Of a stretch of DNA of 49,248 nucleotides, positions 1-9,320 are shown piece after piece. The number at the start of each line of letters is the position of its first letter. Within the stretch, counting starts at the first letter, position 1. This DNA comes from Thalassolituus sp. (GTDB lineage: Bacteria; Pseudomonadota; Gammaproteobacteria; Pseudomonadales; Oceanobacteraceae): the NCBI GenBank assembly GCA_006212115.1, contig PDUK01000018.1, forward strand, positions 1 to 49,248. Reading direction: 5' to 3'. Position numbers and translations under genes: made by a program. The notes under the pieces are model-generated. The model saw only the letters and a program-made list of their open reading frames with translations, searched no databases and was not told the origin of the DNA.

Positions 1-995
1 CGCGGAGTACGTCTTACTGCCGCCAGCGGCACCAGCAACACATCCTGTGCAGACTCTTCCACAAAAAAGACCTGCGTGCTCATGGCCTCCATCAAGGAGT
101 GGTCTTTGTTATCAACATCGACTAACACCTGATAGAGAACAACATCATTCACAACATTTGGCGTAGGCAGGATTTTGGCCAGTGTCGACCAACGATATTT
201 ATCAGGCTGACCTAAGGTAGCAAAACGGACATCCATCCCTTTTTCGAGTTTCGGAATATCGGCTTCCGATACCTCAACCCGCAAAGTCATGACCGATAGA
301 TCCGAGATTTTCATCACCACAGGCGCGCTGTTGGTGGCATTCAGGGTTTGTCCTTCACGTACTGAAATACTGGCGACGGTTCCGGAAATGGGAGCAAACA
401 GACTGGTATAACCCAGCGACACCTTATCTCCAGCAAGGGAAGCTTCATCCGCTTTAATCTGTGCGCGGGTGGCCTCAATTTTGGCCTTAAGAATCTTCAC
501 CCCGGTCCGGCTCTGCACCAAGGTATCTTCACTGATGGCCTGATGAGTAAACAGGCCCTCGTTGCGTCTGAGTCGGAGCTCTTCAAGCTCCAGCTCTGCG
601 AGCTGCTGCTGCAGTCCGGCACGTTTGTTTTCGAGGCTGGCTTCGGCGTTCGCGACTTTAGTTTCAAAGACCGATGCATCAATCTCAGCAAGCAACTGGC
701 CTTTTTCTACGGCGTCGCCCTCTTCGACGTGAATCACTTTCACCTGCCCCGACACCTGAGCACCCACATCAACATAATTCTTGGGTTCCAACGTGCCTGT
801 TGATGCAACGTGATTTTCGATCGACCCAATCTCAGCGTACTGAATCAACCAACCCTTCTCATCACTGCCGCTGATCAGCCAATAGTAGACTCCCCAGGCA
901 ACGAGTCCGATAACCAATATCAGAGCAATCAAAGAAACAGGAATGCGTTTAAGCAATGAGCGTGATCCTCGCTCAGTTTGATTTCCGCCGGGCAT
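1..995 (-). CDS. MacA-like periplasmic adaptor (HlyD/RND family), 5' part only
   Basis: Reading frame open from an ATG at 995 to the window edge (331 codons); the C-terminal end lies outside. The protein starts with a short cytoplasmic tail and one membrane segment (about residues 16-41, ending near VYYWLISGSDE). It then has the biotinyl-lipoyl half-motif (GAQVSGQVKVIHVEEGDAV), a long alpha-hairpin (about residues 110-185) with many Glu, Arg and Gln, and the second lipoyl half (FAPISGTVASISVREGQTL). This order is that of membrane-fusion proteins, which bridge an inner-membrane pump to an outer-membrane TolC channel. The N-terminal anchor and spacing resemble MacA, partner of the MacB ABC exporter, and macB would be expected just to the left on the same strand. 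The substrate cannot be told from the adaptor. Confidence 0.85.
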   Translation of the reverse strand, partial: MPGGNQTERGSRSLLKRIPVSLIALILVIGLVAWGVYYWLISGSDEKGWLIQYAEIGSIENHVASTGTLEPKNYVDVGAQVSGQVKVIHVEEGDAVEKGQLLAEIDASVFETKVANAEASLENKRAGLQQQLAELELEELRLRRNEGLFTHQAISEDTLVQSRTGVKILKAKIEATRAQIKADEASLAGDKVSLGYTSLFAPISGTVASISVREGQTLNATNSAPVVMKISDLSVMTLRVEVSEADIPKLEKGMDVRFATLGQPDKYRWSTLAKILPTPNVVNDVVLYQVLVDVDNKDHSLMEAMSTQVFFVEESAQDVLLVPLAAVRRTP

Positions 996-1307
996 AAACA
1001 GGTAACTCGCACGTAAAGTAGAAACAGCTAAACGGTGCAAACTGAAGGCTCTGCACCAAAGAAGATGCGAAATCTAATTTAAACGCCAATCAATCTCAAT
1101 AATACAAAGAGGCAAACTTGGAGGTTTACTGTGCGGAAGCTGAAGAATCAGCGCCTGATAGCGTCAATACTGACAGATCATGACACTGAAGCAGGGTTAG
1201 CTGGCCACTTTCGTGCGCATTAGCCGGAACTTAAAACGTTCCGCATAATTGGTAAGGAAATGTACGCGCCGCGAATTTGCGACGCCCAGTCAGGAGAGTA
1301 CAGTGAC
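996..1307. other. Gene-free stretch between lipA and the efflux adaptor gene
   Basis: About 310 bases without a credible gene. It should hold the promoter of the minus-strand efflux adaptor gene and the end of the lipA transcript. The clearest structure is a small inverted repeat (CGGAAC at 1225-1230 and GTTCCG at 1238-1243, 7-nt loop), about 65 bases past the lipA stop; without a T tract it is only a weak terminator candidate. I see no convincing -35/-10 pair. Confidence 0.5.
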
Positions 1308-2276
1308 TCAGGATGCAGGCAAGCCGCTGACATCAATGCCCTCGGCTTGCTGGTCGGCATGGTAAGAAGAACGGACCAGAGGACCACTGGTGACGCGGAT
1401 AAAGCCCATTTCTTTTGCGATTTCACCCAGCTCTTTAAACTCTTCTGGCGTCACAAACCGTTTAACCGGAGAGTGGTTCTTACTCGGCTGGAGGTACTGT
1501 CCAAGCGTAATGTGATCGATGTTGTGCGCTCGCATGTCGCGCATCACTTCAACCACTTCTTCGTTGGTCTCACCCAAACCCAGCATCAGGCCAGACTTGG
1601 TAATGATATCCGGATTACGCTCTTTGTATTCCTTAAGAAGACGCAAGGACCACTCGTAAATAGAACCCGGACGACATTCTTTGTATAGACGAGGCACAGT
1701 CTCGAGGTTGTGATTGAACACATCTGGTCGCGTCTCAGACAGAATATCCAGTGCCCGCTCCATACGACCACGGAAGTCCGGTACCAACACCTCAAGCTGA
1801 ATACCCGGGCTGTGCTCTCGCGTCAGGCGAATACAATCGGCGAAATGCTGCGCACCACCATCACGCAGATCATCGCGATCCACTGACGTGATCACCACGT
1901 ATTTCAGACCCATGTCAGCGATGGCGGTCGCCAGATTGATCGGCTCTTCAGTATCCAGCGGGTTGGGACGACCATGACCCACATCGCAGAAAGGACAGCG
2001 ACGTGTGCACACATCCCCCATAATCATAAAGGTCGCAGTACCACCACCGAAGCATTCCGCCAGATTTGGGCAACTCGCCTCTTCGCAAACTGTGTGCAAG
2101 CGGTGCTTACGCAGTTTTTGCTTAATTTCGTTGATCTTCGGTGTCGCCGGGATGCGCACGCGAATCCAGTCTGGCTTACGTGGCATTTCCTCTGTCGGGA
2201 TCACTTTGATCGGGATCAGCGCAACTTTGTCGGCCCCGCGCAGTTTTTCGCCAGGAACCTTACGTTGTCGTTGCAT
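1308..2276 (-). CDS. lipA: Lipoyl synthase
   Basis: Radical-SAM enzyme that inserts two sulfur atoms into protein-bound octanoyl groups to make lipoyl cofactor for pyruvate and 2-oxoglutarate dehydrogenases and the glycine cleavage system. At 322 residues it is normal length. The auxiliary cluster cysteines are C64, C69 and C75 ([12 protein letters not shown]), and the radical-SAM CxxxCxxC is C90, C94, C97 (CTRRCPFC). The conserved GLGET and [11 protein letters not shown] blocks are present. It starts 3 bases after the lipB stop, so it is the last gene of a ybeD-lipB-lipA transcript, with a GGAG ribosome site lying across the lipB stop. Cytoplasmic. Identification is secure. Confidence 0.97.
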   Translation of the reverse strand: MQRQRKVPGEKLRGADKVALIPIKVIPTEEMPRKPDWIRVRIPATPKINEIKQKLRKHRLHTVCEEASCPNLAECFGGGTATFMIMGDVCTRRCPFCDVGHGRPNPLDTEEPINLATAIADMGLKYVVITSVDRDDLRDGGAQHFADCIRLTREHSPGIQLEVLVPDFRGRMERALDILSETRPDVFNHNLETVPRLYKECRPGSIYEWSLRLLKEYKERNPDIITKSGLMLGLGETNEEVVEVMRDMRAHNIDHITLGQYLQPSKNHSPVKRFVTPEEFKELGEIAKEMGFIRVTSGPLVRSSYHADQQAEGIDVSGLPAS

Positions 2277-2279
2277 GTA

Positions 2280-2918
2280 TTACTCCGGGTTGCTGTCATC
2301 AACAACGGCGCCGTCATCAGCCAGCCGCTGCTGTAAATAATAGTCCAGACGAGCAGTCACTGCCTCGAAACTAACGCCTTTGCTGGTTTCGGCAGTCATC
2401 TGTGTCATCGCCATGCCACTGTAGCCGCATGGGTTAATACGTTGAAAAGGCTCGAGATCCATATCAATGTTGAGCGCAAGGCCATGAAAAGACCGACCGT
2501 GTCGGATGCGCAGTCCAAGCGATGCAATTTTTCGCCCGTCGGTGTACACCCCCGGCGCATCGGCTTTGGGAGCCGCATCAATATCCCACTCAGCCAAGGT
2601 ATCAACAATGGCCTGCTCAATACTGCTGACCAGCTGTCTCGCACCCCATCCTTTACGGGCAATATCGATCATAAGATAAACCACCAGCTGGCCAGGGCCA
2701 TGGTAGGTAACCTGCCCACCCCGGTCAGTCTGAATAACGGGAATATCACCGGGAAACAGAAGGTGCTCAGCTTTACCGGCCTGACCTTGAGTAAACACAG
2801 GAGGGTGCTGCAGAAACCAGAGTTCATCTGGCGTATCGGATTGACGCTGCTCGGTGAACGTCGTCATCTCGTCATACACCGTCTGGTAATCCGCCAGCCC
2901 CAAATCCCGCGTCTTCAT
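2280..2918 (-). CDS. lipB: Octanoyl-[ACP]:protein N-octanoyltransferase
   Basis: Transfers octanoate from acyl carrier protein to the lipoyl domains of target enzymes, providing the substrate of LipA encoded directly downstream. At 212 residues it is typical. Family motifs are visible: [13 protein letters not shown] around residues 65-77, the catalytic Lys in [10 protein letters not shown] (K130) and the catalytic Cys in INPCGYSG (C164). The ATG overlaps the stop of the upstream ybeD gene by one base (TGATG), implying translational coupling. Nothing unusual is seen. Confidence 0.97.
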   Translation of the reverse strand: MKTRDLGLADYQTVYDEMTTFTEQRQSDTPDELWFLQHPPVFTQGQAGKAEHLLFPGDIPVIQTDRGGQVTYHGPGQLVVYLMIDIARKGWGARQLVSSIEQAIVDTLAEWDIDAAPKADAPGVYTDGRKIASLGLRIRHGRSFHGLALNIDMDLEPFQRINPCGYSGMAMTQMTAETSKGVSFEAVTARLDYYLQQRLADDGAVVDDSNPE

Positions 2919-3190
2919 CAGATCACCATACGGACATTGGGGTGCGCCATAAGGTCTTTGTGAATACTCACTAACTGCTCTTTGCCCGTGGCTGTGATGT
3001 ACAGAGTAACAGAGCGAAAGCGCCCGTTTGAGCTTTCCTGAATGCGGATACGCTCAAAGTCGCAATCTTCAGCATGAACACGAACAATCTCGACGATCAC
3101 TTGTTCGTAATCCGCCATGGTTTCGCCCACTACCTTAATCGGGTAGTTCTCGCAGGGGAATTCTATTTTGGGCGCTTCTGGTTCACTCAC
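2918..3190 (-). CDS. ybeD: YbeD/DUF493 family protein
   Basis: A small cytoplasmic protein of 90 residues with the ferredoxin-like ACT-type fold expected for DUF493, including the start [16 protein letters not shown] and the end [16 protein letters not shown] typical of YbeD. In many gammaproteobacteria it sits, as here, between dacA and lipB, and its role remains poorly defined; a regulatory ligand-binding role is suspected from the fold only. Its stop overlaps the lipB start by one base. Confidence 0.92.
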   Translation of the reverse strand: MSEPEAPKIEFPCENYPIKVVGETMADYEQVIVEIVRVHAEDCDFERIRIQESSNGRFRSVTLYITATGKEQLVSIHKDLMAHPNVRMVI

Positions 3191-3229
3191 GAGACAGTCT
3201 CAGCTATGGAAAGGAAATAAGATCTGCTG

Positions 3230-3252
3230 AAATGGGGCCGCTTACCCCATTT
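3230..3252 (-). terminator. Probable terminator hairpin of dacA
   Basis: An 8-bp perfect stem (AAATGGGG / CCCCATTT) with a 7-nt loop begins 18 bases after the dacA stop on the minus strand. Flanking A and T runs lie inside the stem rather than after it, so it could work in either direction. It separates dacA from the ybeD-lipB-lipA set, which may therefore have its own promoter. Confidence 0.55.
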
Positions 3253-3269
3253 TCAATAGTATAGAAGCG

Positions 3270-4418
3270 TTAACCGAACAACTTCACGAAAAAGAGCTTA
3301 ATCGAGCCAAACAAACGCCCCAGAAAGCCAGACTCTTCGATTGCGCTACCTGCAACCAGAGCATGTTGTCCCAGTACTTCTTCGCCCATTGTCAGAGTCA
3401 GGGTGCCCACTTGTTGCCCATTCGCCAACGGCGCTTCTGGATAATCCGGGCTGACAACACTGGCTGTTAACTCATCACGGGCACCGCGCGGTAACGTCAT
3501 GTAGATATCGTCAGCGACAATAAGATCGACGGTGTCCTGCTTCGCCAGCCATACCTTCTCAGTGGCCAGTACATCGCCTTTGCTGTAGAGCTTATGGGTT
3601 TCGAAATAGCGGAAGCCGTAACCCAGTAGCTTCTGAGTTTCACGCGCACGTGCTTCTTCGCTTCGTGTTCCCATTACGACAGCGATCAAACGGGTGTTAT
3701 CCCGCTTCGCAGACGCTGCGAGGCAATAGCCTGCCTCATCGGTGTGGCCCGTCTTCAGACCATCAACACTTGGGTCACGCCACAACAACTTGTTGCGGTT
3801 AGGCTGACGAATGTCGTTGTACTCAAAGTACTTCTCAGCGTACAACGAATAATACTCCGGATGGTCCTTGATGATGTGTCGCGACAGTACGGCCAGATCA
3901 CGCGCGGTGGTCAAGTGCCCTTCCGCTGGCCAGCCGGTTGAATTCTCAAAGTTAGTATCGACCATGCCAAACTGCTGAGCATACTGGTTCATCCAGTCAG
4001 CAAAGGCGTCTTCAGTGCCCGAGAAGTATTCAGCAACCGCAATAGAGGCGTCATTCCCCGACTGAATAACGATGCCTCGCAACAGGTCGATCAGTGAGAC
4101 TTCCGTGCCCTCACGCACCCACATTTTCGATCCACCTTTCTTCCACGCCGTGACGCTGATCGGAACCTGAGTCTGCTCAGTAACGTTTCCTTCGATGATT
4201 TCATGGATAGCGATGTAGCTGGTCATCATTTTGGTCATGCTGGCAGGCGGCAAACGCTCTCCAGAATTGTGCTCAACCAAAATTTCACCACTGTCTGCAT
4301 CCATCAGAATATAGGCTGTGGCATCCAACACCGGCGGTTTTGGAATGATGACTGAAGCCAGAGAGGCAGAAGAAAAAAAGACCAGAAAAACAGAAACAAA
4401 AACGCGAAGTAGGTACAT
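3270..4418 (-). CDS. dacA: D-alanyl-D-alanine carboxypeptidase (PBP5/6 type)
   Basis: Removes the terminal D-alanine from peptidoglycan pentapeptides in the periplasm and so controls cross-linking and cell shape. At 382 residues it is usual for PBP5. An N-terminal signal peptide ends near SSASLA, followed by the serine-peptidase motifs S60-M-T-K63, S120-G-N122 and K222-T-G. The C-terminal PBP5 beta domain follows, and the last ~20 residues (FGSIKLFFVKLFG) form the expected amphipathic membrane anchor. The gene lies upstream of ybeD-lipB-lipA, the order found in E. coli and Pseudomonas, but here the group is separated from rlpA. Confidence 0.96.
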   Translation of the reverse strand: MYLLRVFVSVFLVFFSSASLASVIIPKPPVLDATAYILMDADSGEILVEHNSGERLPPASMTKMMTSYIAIHEIIEGNVTEQTQVPISVTAWKKGGSKMWVREGTEVSLIDLLRGIVIQSGNDASIAVAEYFSGTEDAFADWMNQYAQQFGMVDTNFENSTGWPAEGHLTTARDLAVLSRHIIKDHPEYYSLYAEKYFEYNDIRQPNRNKLLWRDPSVDGLKTGHTDEAGYCLAASAKRDNTRLIAVVMGTRSEEARARETQKLLGYGFRYFETHKLYSKGDVLATEKVWLAKQDTVDLIVADDIYMTLPRGARDELTASVVSPDYPEAPLANGQQVGTLTLTMGEEVLGQHALVAGSAIEESGFLGRLFGSIKLFFVKLFG

Positions 4419-4536
4419 GGTTCTATAACAAGGTTGGCTGTAACAATGAATGGATTGGATTGTATCACGGCTGGCGCCGATGTCAGCGCCAGGGTTACGA
4501 CCTGAAAACCCCCGTCAGGTTCCCAGAAACTGCGAC

Positions 4537-5661
4537 CTACTGACCAACCTGTTTCAGGAGTGATGAGTCACGCGGCGGATGCAGTGCGACCACAACAGGC
4601 TCGCCTTCTCCAACAGCCTGATAGCTGTGACGCAGACGGAAACTACGATCAATACGGCGTGCACAGATCGTCAGACGAACAGCCAGCCAGCGGTAGTCTG
4701 ATTTATTGGCGGAGTGCACCACCAGCGATGCGTCTTCATCTACCATACGTTGACAGACGTCGCCCATTTTTTCTGCGATCTGACGATCCTTGGTCTGCAA
4801 GGCTGATTCTGGCACCGTGTATTCGACGATCGCGCTGCTGTCTTCTTTGGCTTGCGCCCAAAGACGGGTTGATTGCGCGGTTGGCGTTTTCGCCGAAGCA
4901 GTCGCTACCGGACGACGAATAGGCGCGCGAACGACAGGAGCCGGCGCAGGTGCATCCAGCGCGATATCATCGAGATCGATTGGTGAATCCAATACTGGCG
5001 AGCTCGGAGCTTTACGCTGTTTAGCCGCCGCGGCAGCAGCAATCTGGCGTTGACGCTCCTGCTCGGCGCGGCGCTGACGCTCTTGTTCTTCACGTCGTGC
5101 TTTTTCGGCAGCATCACGACGGGCTTTCTCAGCAGCCTGAGCAGCGGCCAGTTTTTTCTGCTTTTCTGCTTCGATGCGCAGACGCTCCTTCTCTTTTTCT
5201 GCAGCGGCAGCCAGCTCACGCTGACGAGCCAGCTCTTCCGCGTCGGCCTTCTGTTGTGCCGCGACGGCAACCGCGTTCACATCACCACCGGCTTTCGCTA
5301 ACGCCTGATCCAATGCGCGCTGTTCGTCTTCTAGCCCGGGCGTCAGTGCCGCGACCTTCCAGACTTTATCCAGATACCCCTGCGCTTTGCTAAGTTCACC
5401 CTTACTTCGAGCCTGAGTCGAGAGGGCTACATATGCCTCACCCCAGTCGTAGGCCAGAGGGACCACACGATAATCAAAGGGTGCCTCAGCACGGAATTCA
5501 GTAATTTTGTCCAGGGCGTTATTACCCGCTGGGGAAGAAAGACGCTTGGCAGCAATGTCGCTGCGAATTTCCTGCAGAAGCTGATCCAACTGTTCAGGCG
5601 TTGCCGCCATCGTAGTCGTGGTTAGCAGGGCGGTCAGGACAAGCAGAGTTAACTTTTTCAT
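4537..5661 (-). CDS. Periplasmic coiled-coil protein of unknown function
   Basis: A 374-residue protein I do not recognise. It begins with a Sec signal peptide (cleavage near TTTMA-ATPEQ) and a helical N-terminal region (residues ~20-120) reminiscent of a TPR-like bundle. A highly charged Lys/Arg/Glu/Gln/Ala coiled coil follows (about 135-215), then a Pro/Ala/Ser-rich linker (about 220-275), and a compact C-terminal domain with two cysteines (DVCQRM and LTICARR). The coiled coil plus linker resembles TolA or other envelope-spanning spacers, but there is no transmembrane anchor after the signal. Its place next to dacA fits a cell-envelope role, which is inference only. Confidence 0.7.
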   Translation of the reverse strand: MKKLTLLVLTALLTTTTMAATPEQLDQLLQEIRSDIAAKRLSSPAGNNALDKITEFRAEAPFDYRVVPLAYDWGEAYVALSTQARSKGELSKAQGYLDKVWKVAALTPGLEDEQRALDQALAKAGGDVNAVAVAAQQKADAEELARQRELAAAAEKEKERLRIEAEKQKKLAAAQAAEKARRDAAEKARREEQERQRRAEQERQRQIAAAAAAKQRKAPSSPVLDSPIDLDDIALDAPAPAPVVRAPIRRPVATASAKTPTAQSTRLWAQAKEDSSAIVEYTVPESALQTKDRQIAEKMGDVCQRMVDEDASLVVHSANKSDYRWLAVRLTICARRIDRSFRLRHSYQAVGEGEPVVVALHPPRDSSLLKQVGQ

Positions 5662-5857
5662 GGGGTACTTATTATCGTTGTATCAGGCCACTCAGAGGTG
5701 CCTTACGATGCAGACATATGACAACGGCTGTCAAGCTCCCTGTCTGAGTTCAGAGACATTGCGCACATAAATGACGCATGATGCTTCTCCGGGCCGTGCC
5801 CGGATCGTTATCGCTGCAGAGACTATATCAGGGCGTACCAATCAGGGCCACACACCA

Positions 5858-6334
5858 TCAACGACCACAACACTTCTTCCATTTCTTGTCGCTACCGCAT
5901 GGGCAAAGATCATTCCGTCCGGGGCTGAAGGGGCGGAAATCTGCCTCACCCGCAAGGTAGTACCAGCGCTGACCGTCCTTCTCAAACCGGGATTTCTCTT
6001 CGAGCTGAAGCCACTCCCCGGCTTCACAAAAGGTGGCGACGAAGTGCACCCGGCCAACCGCATCGCCCTGCTCTGTCGACAAAATCGAGAGGGCCGTCCA
6101 ACGCGTATCGGCAGCCAACTCTAGAGACTGTGGCCGGTAATCCCGATGCCATGTGGCCAGCAGATAGTCACTTTTTTCCATCGCGAACGCACTGTAGCGC
6201 GAGCGCATCAGAGCCTCTGGAGTCGGTGCGGGAGTACCGCTGTGATACGGCTCGCAACACTCTGAGTACGCAACACCGCTATGGCAAGGGCAGAGGCACG
6301 GGCCAGAACCGGGAGAACTCTCGAGGCGAGCCAC
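5858..6334 (-). CDS. YchJ-like protein with two SEC-C zinc motifs
   Basis: A 158-residue cytoplasmic protein of the YchJ/UPF0225 family. An N-terminal zinc knuckle (CPCHSGVAYSECCEPYHSG, residues ~16-34) precedes an NTF2-like middle domain with the typical LMRSRYSAFAMEKSDYLLATW block. A C-terminal SEC-C motif (NDLCPCGSDKKWKKCC) ends the protein. SEC-C motifs bind zinc and can mediate protein contacts, but the family's function is not settled. Translation appears to start at a GTG (6334-6332) that overlaps the stop of the upstream DUF3549 gene by one base, so the two are coupled. An inverted repeat CCGGGC/GCCCGG at 5789-5803 follows the gene but lacks a T tract. Confidence 0.85.
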   Translation of the reverse strand: MARLESSPGSGPCLCPCHSGVAYSECCEPYHSGTPAPTPEALMRSRYSAFAMEKSDYLLATWHRDYRPQSLELAADTRWTALSILSTEQGDAVGRVHFVATFCEAGEWLQLEEKSRFEKDGQRWYYLAGEADFRPFSPGRNDLCPCGSDKKWKKCCGR

Positions 6335-7362
6335 TATTGCACACCGCCACGAGCGGCATTCATTAACAAGCCAATTGCAGCTCCCAGCTCTTCGCTGCGC
6401 TGAGGATTGCGGAATGCTTCGAGAATCACTTTGCGTTTACCCGGCAGGGTCATCAAATCTGCGACCAGAGCAAGGAACACGTCCTGCCCTGCAAGCGCCA
6501 GTCGCTCCAGGTACAGACTCAATATATCTCCCTCCAGGTCCTGCCAGCAGCGACTGGCAACCGCACTAAGCACCTCAACCTCGCTCGCGAGTGGATGCTT
6601 CAGCACTATCTCAAGTATTTCCCGGCGATGGTTCACACTCACGCTTTGCGACATAGCCCGACAGTAAAGTGCAAGATCAGTTGCGGACGGCTGATCCTTC
6701 ATTCTTGTGGCCAGAGAATCCGTCAGCGCTATGGTCAGGTTCACATCCGGCTCAGCGTTCTCAAGGAAACCCAACAGGACATTGCGAGGCACGGCGGCAT
6801 CCGATGCGTCCATCTGAGGTAAGGCCTTCTGCAATAGCGTGCTATTACCCTGCTCATCCAGCCGCGCCACCATTTCAGCGATACCCTGCAGTCCGAGCTG
6901 CTGCCAGTTTTCCCAACCGGTATCGCCGCTGAAGTAGGCTCGTGCCGTTGTGTAGTACTGAGTCGTGTCCTGCTTCAGAGTTTTCAGTGCCAATGCATGA
7001 AAATAGGCCATACGATTACCGTCTGGTTTAAATGCACACGGCGCCTCTCCATGATCCTTGTCTGGGTTTTCAACGACACGCAACCAGTGCTTGAGAAAGT
7101 CATCACGAGGTCCGGGTTGAAGGATATTCTGTTCATCCAGAGGGAGCTTCAGAAACCAGATATTGTGTTGTCCCGGCTGCTCTGGATTCCAGCTAAGGAT
7201 GCCAACCCAGGCGTGACGCAGGTAGGGTACTGGGTACGGGCGAGCCAGATTTTCAAATGCTTCAAACTCACTCTGACCGATTTTGGCGACCCGGCGTCCC
7301 AGGTCAAATACGCGCATACGAGCCCCTGTACCGGCAACGAACTGACTGATTGACACGAACAA
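6334..7362 (-). CDS. DUF3549 family protein
   Basis: A 342-residue cytoplasmic protein with the conserved DUF3549 start (ISQFVAGTGARMRVFDLGRR) and a long all-helical body with repeated Leu/Ala/Glu helices. No signal peptide, membrane segment or catalytic motif is seen. The family is restricted mainly to gammaproteobacteria and has no established function. It is translationally coupled to the downstream YchJ-like gene through a one-base overlap. The divergent small membrane protein gene starts 82 bases away, so the gap holds both promoters. Confidence 0.8.
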   Translation of the reverse strand: MFVSISQFVAGTGARMRVFDLGRRVAKIGQSEFEAFENLARPYPVPYLRHAWVGILSWNPEQPGQHNIWFLKLPLDEQNILQPGPRDDFLKHWLRVVENPDKDHGEAPCAFKPDGNRMAYFHALALKTLKQDTTQYYTTARAYFSGDTGWENWQQLGLQGIAEMVARLDEQGNSTLLQKALPQMDASDAAVPRNVLLGFLENAEPDVNLTIALTDSLATRMKDQPSATDLALYCRAMSQSVSVNHRREILEIVLKHPLASEVEVLSAVASRCWQDLEGDILSLYLERLALAGQDVFLALVADLMTLPGKRKVILEAFRNPQRSEELGAAIGLLMNAARGGVQ

Positions 7363-7444
7363 CTCCTCAAAGATTAGCTGTGCCTATGATATCAGGTTTT
7401 CGTTATCATACGGGTTCACACTCAACGACGTAGGAACCAGCACT

Positions 7445-7699
7445 ATGATGTTAATCGCCGCCGTTCTGGGCAGTTTTGTACTCGGCGCGGTCCTTACCGC
7501 TCTTGTTCTTGGCCGTCGTTGGAAAGCAGCGGTCGATGAAGCCAGAACTGAACTTGAAGGTATGGCCGAACGCTACAAGGAACACGAGCAGGAAAACCGA
7601 GAGTTACGCCAGAAAAACGCGGACCTCGAATATCAGGTTGGCTCGCTGAAGAAAGACCTGAATTACGAACGCAGTCGCCATCAAGCAGATCCAGAATAA
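7445..7699 (+). CDS. Small membrane-anchored coiled-coil protein
   Basis: An 84-residue protein of unknown function: one N-terminal membrane helix (about residues 2-22, with G-x3-G pattern GSFVLGAVLTALVLG) followed directly by a charged coiled coil to the C-terminus rich in Glu, Arg and Gln. This layout resembles small envelope proteins such as YhcB/DUF1043 but it is shorter and I cannot assign it. Two adjacent ATGs at 7445 and 7448 could both serve as start. It is monocistronic, convergent with the DedA gene. Confidence 0.7.
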   Translation: MMLIAAVLGSFVLGAVLTALVLGRRWKAAVDEARTELEGMAERYKEHEQENRELRQKNADLEYQVGSLKKDLNYERSRHQADPE

Positions 7700-7757
7700 T
7701 CCGCCGCACTTCTTGCTCTCGAAAGCAGTGCAAGAGACGCAAGCACAGCCGGGGCAC

Positions 7758-8348
7758 TTACTTTCTGGCCAACACGCTCACCAGCACCGCGACTATACTC
7801 GCAATAACGAGTAGCCCCAGCGCACTGGTGAGATCCAACTCGCCGAAGTGTTCGATAAAGGCTTCGCCTAGCCAATACATTCCGCCGAGATAGGCACAGG
7901 CCCATGCTGGCGCTGAGAGTAGATTTGCCCACCAGAATGTCCTTGGTGACATACGCAGTACACCAGCAACCATTGGAATAACCGGCCGGATGGGTCCAAT
8001 AAAGCGTCCGATAACAATACTCCAGGCACCCCAACGCCGGAAGAAATGTTCGCCGTCATTTATCCATTCCGGGTGACGACGGAAGATTCGCCACTCATGC
8101 ACAGCAGGGCCCGCTTTACTCCCCAACCAAAAACTGATGCCGTCTCCCGCGAGGGCGCCCACTGCACCGCTTACCACCCAAAGCGCAACCGGCACCGATG
8201 CATCTGTTGCGGCGAGAGTCAGGGCCATCAACAAACCCACTCCGGGTACCAGCAGCCCGACAACCGCTAACGATTCCAATAATGCGACAGCAAATACCGC
8301 CGCCAGCAGTAATCCGACGCCCCATTCGGCATAGTGAAGCTCAGTCAT
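7758..8348 (-). CDS. DedA family inner-membrane protein
   Basis: A 196-residue polytopic membrane protein of the DedA/VTT superfamily. The family-defining block GRFIGPIRPVIPMVAGVLRM (about residues 113-132) contains the conserved Arg residues and re-entrant-loop Gly/Pro pattern, and an earlier acidic residue is retained near GDGISFWLG. Some DedA relatives act as undecaprenyl-phosphate or phospholipid flippases/scramblases coupled to the proton gradient; which lipid this one handles cannot be read from the sequence. It ends in a C-terminal membrane helix. Monocistronic. Confidence 0.88.
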   Translation of the reverse strand: MTELHYAEWGVGLLLAAVFAVALLESLAVVGLLVPGVGLLMALTLAATDASVPVALWVVSGAVGALAGDGISFWLGSKAGPAVHEWRIFRRHPEWINDGEHFFRRWGAWSIVIGRFIGPIRPVIPMVAGVLRMSPRTFWWANLLSAPAWACAYLGGMYWLGEAFIEHFGELDLTSALGLLVIASIVAVLVSVLARK

Positions 8349-8462
8349 AGTGGCAAATACATTGCGCCCCGCGCGGTTAACCAGTTAACCTTCATGCTAA
8401 ACAACTAACAATAAGGAATGGAGTGCGACGAGCCCCGCTCGCGACACGCCCCAGATATTACA

Positions 8463-9320
8463 ATGAAGTCAGCGTCCACAGACACCTCGCGCATCAGCGT
8501 CAGCGCACACTACACGGGTTACATCTGGTACAAGCATGGTTTATCCGCACAGGGGTTTGTTACGCGCGCCGGACGGTTCGCCAACGCCACACTGGCGCCG
8601 GTGAATGCACTGCTACGCATGCTTGCAGGTGCTGACATTGATATTTTCCTTCTGCAGCGCCATTCCGTTATTGATCACCAGGTCAAAGAGCTGATCGAGA
8701 AAGAAGGCGTTACCCAGGTTGTCGAACTAGCATGCGGCCTTTCGCCACGTGGGTATCGCCTCAAGCAGGCCTACCCAAAGCTGCGTTACATCGAGGGCGA
8801 CCTGCCGGGCATGGCTGCACGCAAAAAAGCGCTGCTGGAAAACATAGGACTCGCTGACGGACATGAAGTTCGGGAATGCAACATCCTCAACAAAGAGGGC
8901 CCAGCCTCTATATCCGCGCTTCTGAGCGAACTCGATCCCGAGCAGCCGACCCTGATCATTACCGAGGGCCTGGTAAACTACTTCGAGCTGAGCGAGATCC
9001 GTGACGTTTGGTCACGCATGGCCGATGGCCTGAAAGTATTCCCCAAGGGCTGGTACGTCACCGACCTCTACCCGGACTTCGCCGAGCACCCTTCGTATCG
9101 CTATGTGAAATTCGCGCAAAAGCTGGTTGGACTGTTTACCCGAGGTCAATGGCCGCTGCACTACCCTTCGGACAGCGCAATCAAAAATGGGTTTCAGGAA
9201 GATGGGTTCGACGCCGTTGAGGTGCATGACCCAGCCGCCTTTTACGGCAAACTGAGCCACCTTCCGGAAGTAAAGATCCAGACACTGGTGCGTATTATTA
9301 AAGCGGGAATCAGTCGCTAA
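8463..9320 (+). CDS. Class I SAM-dependent methyltransferase, leucine carboxyl methyltransferase-like
   Basis: About 285 residues. Motif I of the SAM-binding Rossmann fold is VVELACGLSPRGYRL, with the acidic motif II in RYIEGDLPG and an ITEGLVNYF block, all typical of the LCMT/PPM family (PF04072-like). Bacterial members are annotated as O-methyltransferases with unknown small-molecule or protein substrates. The frame is open from an ATG at 8418, but that start has AAGGA abutting the ATG. The family normally begins just before SAHYTGYIWYKHGLS, so the ATG at 8463 is preferred. The 3' end overlaps the convergent GGDEF-like gene by 11 bases. Confidence 0.75.
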   Translation: MKSASTDTSRISVSAHYTGYIWYKHGLSAQGFVTRAGRFANATLAPVNALLRMLAGADIDIFLLQRHSVIDHQVKELIEKEGVTQVVELACGLSPRGYRLKQAYPKLRYIEGDLPGMAARKKALLENIGLADGHEVRECNILNKEGPASISALLSELDPEQPTLIITEGLVNYFELSEIRDVWSRMADGLKVFPKGWYVTDLYPDFAEHPSYRYVKFAQKLVGLFTRGQWPLHYPSDSAIKNGFQEDGFDAVEVHDPAAFYGKLSHLPEVKIQTLVRIIKAGISR

